Below are positions 13,914 through 17,481 of a stretch of DNA of 17,481 nucleotides, in pieces. The notes beneath the pieces are model-generated. The model had not been told where the DNA came from. It was given only the letters and a program-made list of their open reading frames with translations, and did not search any database. The number at the start of each line of letters is the position of its first letter. Positions within the stretch are counted from its first letter, which is position 1. Source of the DNA: Dehalococcoidia bacterium. GTDB taxonomy: Bacteria; Chloroflexota; Dehalococcoidia; Dehalococcoidales; UBA1222. The position numbers and the translations under genes are program-made. Location of the stretch: assembly GCA_009776515.1 (NCBI GenBank), contig WRNP01000028.1:1-17481 (forward strand). Direction: 5' to 3'.

Positions 13914-14906
13914 ATGGCTAAAGACTATTACAACGTGTTGGGCATCAGCAAGACGGCCACCGATAAAGAGATCAAGGCTGCCTTTCGCAAGCTCGCCCGC
14001 AAATACCACCCCGATGTTAACCCCGGCAACAAGAGTGCCGAGGAAAAGTTTAAGGAGATTAACCAAGCCCACGAGGTGCTCTCCGATCCCGACAAGCGCC
14101 AGAAGTATGACCAATACGGCGAGCAGTGGCAATACGCTGACCACTTCGCTGGAGCAGGAGCCCCGGGGGGCGGGCAAACCCCGCCGAATTATGATTTCTC
14201 CGGCTTCAATTTCGGCGGTCAGGGTACCTCTTCAAATTTCGGCGGTGAAGGCTTTTCGGATATCTTTGAGCAGCTTTTAAACCGCCGTCGGGGAGGCCGG
14301 ACGCGGCGTGGGCGCGATCTTGAGCAACCGGTGGAGATCTCCCTTGAGGAAGCCATGAGCGGGGCAAGCCGACTCCTCAATCTGCAAAGCCAAGAGGCCT
14401 GCTCTACCTGCAACGGCACAGGGCAACAGCAAAAGGCCGTCTGCCCAACCTGCCAAGGAGTGGGCGGTGTATCCCGCACCAAACAACTTGAGCTCAAGAT
14501 CCCCTCCGGCGTTCGTACGGGGTCCCGCATCCGCATGGCCGGCCAGGGCGAAGCGAGCCACGGCGGAGGTGCGCCGGGCGATTTGTATATGGTCATCACC
14601 GTACGCCCTCATCCAAAGTTTGAGCGCCTGGAGGACGACCTGCTATCCACCATCTCAGTGCCCCTGGTCACGGCCGTGCTTGGGGGAACGGTCACCGTAC
14701 CCACCCTTACCGGCCGCCTGGAGCTTAAGATTCCCCCAGAGACCCAAAACGGGCAGGTGTTTAAGCTCGCGGGGCAAGGCCTGCCGCACCTGGGCAAGAC
14801 CGGCCGCGGTGACCTCCGGGTCAAGATCAGTGCCGTCCTGCCGACGAAGCTCTCCCCCGAGGAGCGCGCCCTCTTTCAAAAGCTGCAGAAGATGAGGTCG
14901 GCCTAG
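13914..14906 (+). CDS. dnaJ: DnaJ-type co-chaperone with a single zinc centre (330 aa)
   Basis: A J-domain co-chaperone that stimulates DnaK ATPase and delivers unfolded clients. The J-domain occupies 4-70 with the essential HPD at 32-34. A Gly/Phe-rich region (about 79-113) follows, then an Arg-rich stretch (124-134). The zinc region holds only two CxxCxGxG-type repeats, C163/C166 (CSTCNGTG) and C177/C180 (CPTCQGVG), where classical DnaJ has four. The C-terminal client-binding beta domains run from about 187 to 320. At 330 aa it is shorter than E. coli DnaJ (376) and lies structurally between DnaJ and the zinc-free CbpA. Ribosome site AGAGG lies 5 nt before the ATG. First gene of the operon with hspR (37-nt gap) and clpC. 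No dnaK or grpE is present here. Confidence 0.95.
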   Translation: MAKDYYNVLGISKTATDKEIKAAFRKLARKYHPDVNPGNKSAEEKFKEINQAHEVLSDPDKRQKYDQYGEQWQYADHFAGAGAPGGGQTPPNYDFSGFNFGGQGTSSNFGGEGFSDIFEQLLNRRRGGRTRRGRDLEQPVEISLEEAMSGASRLLNLQSQEACSTCNGTGQQQKAVCPTCQGVGGVSRTKQLELKIPSGVRTGSRIRMAGQGEASHGGGAPGDLYMVITVRPHPKFERLEDDLLSTISVPLVTAVLGGTVTVPTLTGRLELKIPPETQNGQVFKLAGQGLPHLGKTGRGDLRVKISAVLPTKLSPEERALFQKLQKMRSA

Positions 14907-14943
14907 TCTCAGCCGAAACTTAGAGCGAGGTAAACTGACAATT

Positions 14944-15261
14944 ATGGATAGAGAGAGTACCACGGGAAGGCCGCGCTACGTGATCAGCGTCGCCGCCGAG
15001 ATGCTGGGCACCCAGCCCTATACCCTGCGATATTACGAGCGGGTGGGTATCATCAAGCCAGCCCGCTCACGCGGCAACGTGCGCCTCTACTCAGAACTCG
15101 ACATCGCCCTCCTTAAACGAGTCATGTCGCTGATGAGTGATCTGGGCGTAAATTTGGCGGGTGTGGAGATTATCCTACGCATGTCGCAGCAAATACTAGA
15201 GCTGCAGCGGGCCAGAGAAGCAATGCAGCTCGAGATAGAAAGATTGAGAGGCAGACTATGA
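14944..15261 (+). CDS. hspR: HspR-like MerR-family heat-shock regulator (105 aa)
   Basis: A short MerR-family DNA-binding protein. The winged helix-turn-helix runs about 12-75 with the HspR-like run YVISVAAEMLG (12-22), TLRYYERVGIIKPARSRGN (27-45) and the GVNLAGVEIIL segment (68-78). A C-terminal coiled coil (about 80-104) provides dimerisation. It has no effector-binding domain, as expected for HspR, the repressor of chaperone genes in actinobacteria and some others. Its place between dnaJ and clpC supports the HspR assignment and suggests autoregulation of the operon, although no canonical HAIR operator is visible upstream of dnaJ. The ATG follows a weak, distant GAGG site. Its stop codon TGA overlaps the clpC start (ATGA), indicating translational coupling. 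Confidence 0.88.
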   Translation: MDRESTTGRPRYVISVAAEMLGTQPYTLRYYERVGIIKPARSRGNVRLYSELDIALLKRVMSLMSDLGVNLAGVEIILRMSQQILELQRAREAMQLEIERLRGRL

Positions 15262-17481
15262 AACAGGAAAAATTCACCGAACAGGCGCAGGAAGCGCTGG
15301 GTTTGTCCCAGCAGCTCGTGCGTCAGTACCATCATAACCAGTGGGACATAGAGCATATCCTGCTTGCCCTGCTACAGCAGGAAAAAGGTCTCATATCTGA
15401 ACTGCTAGGGGAGCTCGGCGTAAGCGAGGAAGCTCTCCGCCAGCAGGTATCGGTCGTGCTGGAGCGTTCCCCCAAGATAAGCTACGAGACGCCTCAAATT
15501 TACGCCACTCCTCGTATCGCCCAGGTGATGGAGGCAGCCTATGCCGAAGCCCAGCGCTTGAAAGACGAGTTCATAGGCACAGAGCACATCTTCATCGCCA
15601 TCATCAGCACTGGAAAGGGAGAAGCGGCTCGCATATTACAGGCAGCAGGGGTGACTCAGGAGAGTGTCTATAAGGCTCTGCAGAAGATCCGCGGCGGCCA
15701 CCGGGTCACCGATGCCCGTGCTGAGAGCAAATACCGCTCGCTGGCGAAATACAGCCGCGACCTAACGGAGCTGGCGCGCGAGGGCAAGCTAGACCCAGTG
15801 GTTGGGCGCGAGGAAGAGATAAAACGCGTCATGCAGGTGCTCTCGCGCCGCACCAAGAACAACCCCGTCATCGTAGGCGAGGCCGGCGTAGGAAAAACGG
15901 CCGTGGCCGAGGGGGTAGCGGAGCGCATCGCGGCAGGCGACGTGCCGCAATCGTTACGTCATAAGAAAGTGCTTGCGCTCGACATGGGGGCCCTTATAGC
16001 AGGCAGCAAGTTCCGCGGAGAGTTTGAAGAGCGCCTAAAAGCGGTCATGGATGAGGTAAAGCAGTCGCAGGGCGAGATCATTCTCTTCATTGATGAGATC
16101 CACACCGTGGTCGGTGCCGGCGCAGCCGAGGGTGCCATGGATGCCTCCAACATGCTGAAGCCCGCCCTCGCCCACGGCGAACTCCAAACCATCGGGGCTA
16201 CCACCCTTGATGAATACCGCAAGTTCATCGAAAAAGATAAGGCTCTTGAACGGAGGCTGCAGCCCATCTTCGTAAACGAGCCGAGCACCGAGGCCAGCAT
16301 GGAGATCTTAAAAGGCCTGCGCCCGCGCTACGAGGCACACCACAAGATCAAGATTACAGATGAGGCCATTGAGGCCGCAGTCAAACTCTCTCAGCGCTAC
16401 ATCTCCGAGCGCCGTCTGCCGGATAAAGCCATCGACCTCATCGACGAAGCGGCTGCCAAGCTCCGGCTGGACAACGAGAGTGCCCCGCCGGAGGTACGTA
16501 CCCTCTCGGAACGCGCCCAAGAGCTCGCTGCCGAGGAAGAGGCCGCCTCCCAGCGCGAGGATTTTGAGCAGGCAGCGCTCCTGAAGATTGAGAAGCTGGA
16601 TGCGGAGAAGCAACATGCAGAAGCCCTCCGCGCGTGGCTGGAGCGCGAGAAGATTGAGGTGTCCGTAACCGAGGGCAACATCGCCGGGCTGATTGCGGCT
16701 TGGACAGGCATCCCCGTTTCCCATATGCTACAGAGCGATGCTGAGCGTCTCCTGCACATGGAAGACCGCCTGCACGAGCGTTTGGTAAATCAAGAAGCGG
16801 CCGTACGCGCGGTCTCCGAGGCCATACGCAGGAGCCGGGCCGGGCTTAAAGACCCGCGCCGCCCCATCGGCAGTTTCATGTTCTTAGGCCCCACCGGCGT
16901 GGGGAAGACCGAATTGGCGCGTAGTCTGGCCTGGTTCTTGTTCGGCGATGAGAATGCCATGGTCAGACTCGACATGAGCGAATATCAGGAAAAGCACACC
17001 GTCTCACGCCTCGTCGGTGCCCCACCCGGCTATGTAGGCTTTGACGAAGGCGGGCAACTGACCGAAGCTGTCCGGCGCCGCCCCTATCGTGTCATCCTGC
17101 TTGACGAGATTGAGAAAGCCCATCCGGAAATCTTCAATTCCCTTCTCCAAGTGCTGGACGATGGGCGGATGACCGACGGGCACGGTCGTACGGTGGATTT
17201 CAAGAACGCCATCATCATCATGACCTCCAACGCCGGCGTCGAGCTTATCAGGCGTGAAGGAGCTATGGGCTTTGCTCCGCGCCGCGATGAGGACGGTGCT
17301 GAGAAGAGCCAGTATGAGCGCATGAAAGACAAGGTGATGAGCGAGGTGCGCAAAGCTTTCCGCCCCGAATTTCTGAATCGCATCGACGACATCATAGTTT
17401 TCCACGAGCTTAGCGAGCCGCAGCTTGAGGCCATTGTCGCCTTTATGGTAAAAGATCTGCAAAAGCGGCTTGAGGACCGCC
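15258..17481 (+). CDS. clpC: ATP-dependent Clp protease ATP-binding subunit ClpC (3'-truncated, 741 codons seen)
   Basis: A class I Hsp100 AAA+ unfoldase that feeds substrates to ClpP. The frame is open from the ATG at 15258 to the window edge. The double Clp-N domain spans about 1-145. The first AAA+ module has Walker A GEAGVGKT at 207-214 and Walker B with D279/E280. The second has Walker A GPTGVGKT at 544-551 and Walker B with D616/E617. Between them the middle domain is short (about 410-460) and carries a UVR-like EDFEQAALLKIEKL (434-447), which marks ClpC and excludes ClpB, whose coiled-coil insertion is much longer. The C-terminal end, including the ClpP-docking loop (expected after the second Walker A), is only partly checked and the last residues lie outside. 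The ATG overlaps the hspR stop by four bases (ATGA). Confidence 0.95.
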   Translation, partial: MKQEKFTEQAQEALGLSQQLVRQYHHNQWDIEHILLALLQQEKGLISELLGELGVSEEALRQQVSVVLERSPKISYETPQIYATPRIAQVMEAAYAEAQRLKDEFIGTEHIFIAIISTGKGEAARILQAAGVTQESVYKALQKIRGGHRVTDARAESKYRSLAKYSRDLTELAREGKLDPVVGREEEIKRVMQVLSRRTKNNPVIVGEAGVGKTAVAEGVAERIAAGDVPQSLRHKKVLALDMGALIAGSKFRGEFEERLKAVMDEVKQSQGEIILFIDEIHTVVGAGAAEGAMDASNMLKPALAHGELQTIGATTLDEYRKFIEKDKALERRLQPIFVNEPSTEASMEILKGLRPRYEAHHKIKITDEAIEAAVKLSQRYISERRLPDKAIDLIDEAAAKLRLDNESAPPEVRTLSERAQELAAEEEAASQREDFEQAALLKIEKLDAEKQHAEALRAWLEREKIEVSVTEGNIAGLIAAWTGIPVSHMLQSDAERLLHMEDRLHERLVNQEAAVRAVSEAIRRSRAGLKDPRRPIGSFMFLGPTGVGKTELARSLAWFLFGDENAMVRLDMSEYQEKHTVSRLVGAPPGYVGFDEGGQLTEAVRRRPYRVILLDEIEKAHPEIFNSLLQVLDDGRMTDGHGRTVDFKNAIIIMTSNAGVELIRREGAMGFAPRRDEDGAEKSQYERMKDKVMSEVRKAFRPEFLNRIDDIIVFHELSEPQLEAIVAFMVKDLQKRLEDR

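Noticed and set aside
15258..17481. Annotation of the last gene as clpB
   Set aside because: The middle domain is short and carries a UVR-like motif, which fits ClpC; ClpB has a much longer coiled-coil insertion.

Overview
The window looks like part of a Chloroflexota chromosome, most likely class Dehalococcoidia. The evidence is the 5' third of a 16S rRNA gene at the left edge, which by recall resembles Dehalococcoides-type 16S. It is supported by a core block (BNR-repeat surface protein, rho, transaldolase, pyrG, dnaJ, hspR, clpC) whose gene content and order recall Dehalococcoides. No database search was possible, so the class assignment is inference.

Layout, left to right. (1) 1-538 is the 5' part of a 16S gene on the minus strand. 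It has a readable promoter, a boxA-like site and leader hairpins in 539-781. (2) 983-4836 is a minus-strand unit: a strong promoter, marR, a MacB-like ABC ATPase-permease and a small pRiA4b ORF-3-like protein. By eye its G+C is lower than that of the core genes, and its ABC protein resembles Firmicutes transporters, so it may be acquired. (3) 4837-5341 holds no convincing gene but an unusual number of inverted repeats, followed by a strong bidirectional terminator. (4) 5409-9320 encodes a 1303-residue secreted, C-terminally anchored BNR/Asp-box and FN3-like protein, probably the S-layer or major surface protein. It has its own promoter and a roughly 146-nt leader containing an 18-codon ORF with a perfect Shine-Dalgarno. 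(5) 9691-13684 carries rho, a transaldolase and pyrG, all minus strand and read in the order pyrG, tal, rho. (6) A divergent control region at 13685-13913 holds near-consensus promoters for pyrG (minus) and dnaJ (plus), and a 17-bp palindrome on the pyrG -35 box. (7) 13914-17481 is a plus-strand heat-shock operon, dnaJ-hspR-clpC, with clpC running off the right edge.

How the parts work together. The right-hand operon pairs a J-protein and a ClpC unfoldase with an HspR-type repressor, without dnaK or grpE. The left-hand marR unit looks like a self-regulated exporter. The central genes are housekeeping (transcription termination, pentose-phosphate carbon flow, CTP synthesis). I see no tRNA, CRISPR array, insertion sequence or prophage. 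I did not find a clearly new multi-gene system. The observations most worth checking are the possible translation-attenuation leader of the surface-protein gene, the operator-like palindromes at three promoters, the DnaJ with a single zinc site, and the structured non-coding stretch at 5034-5294.
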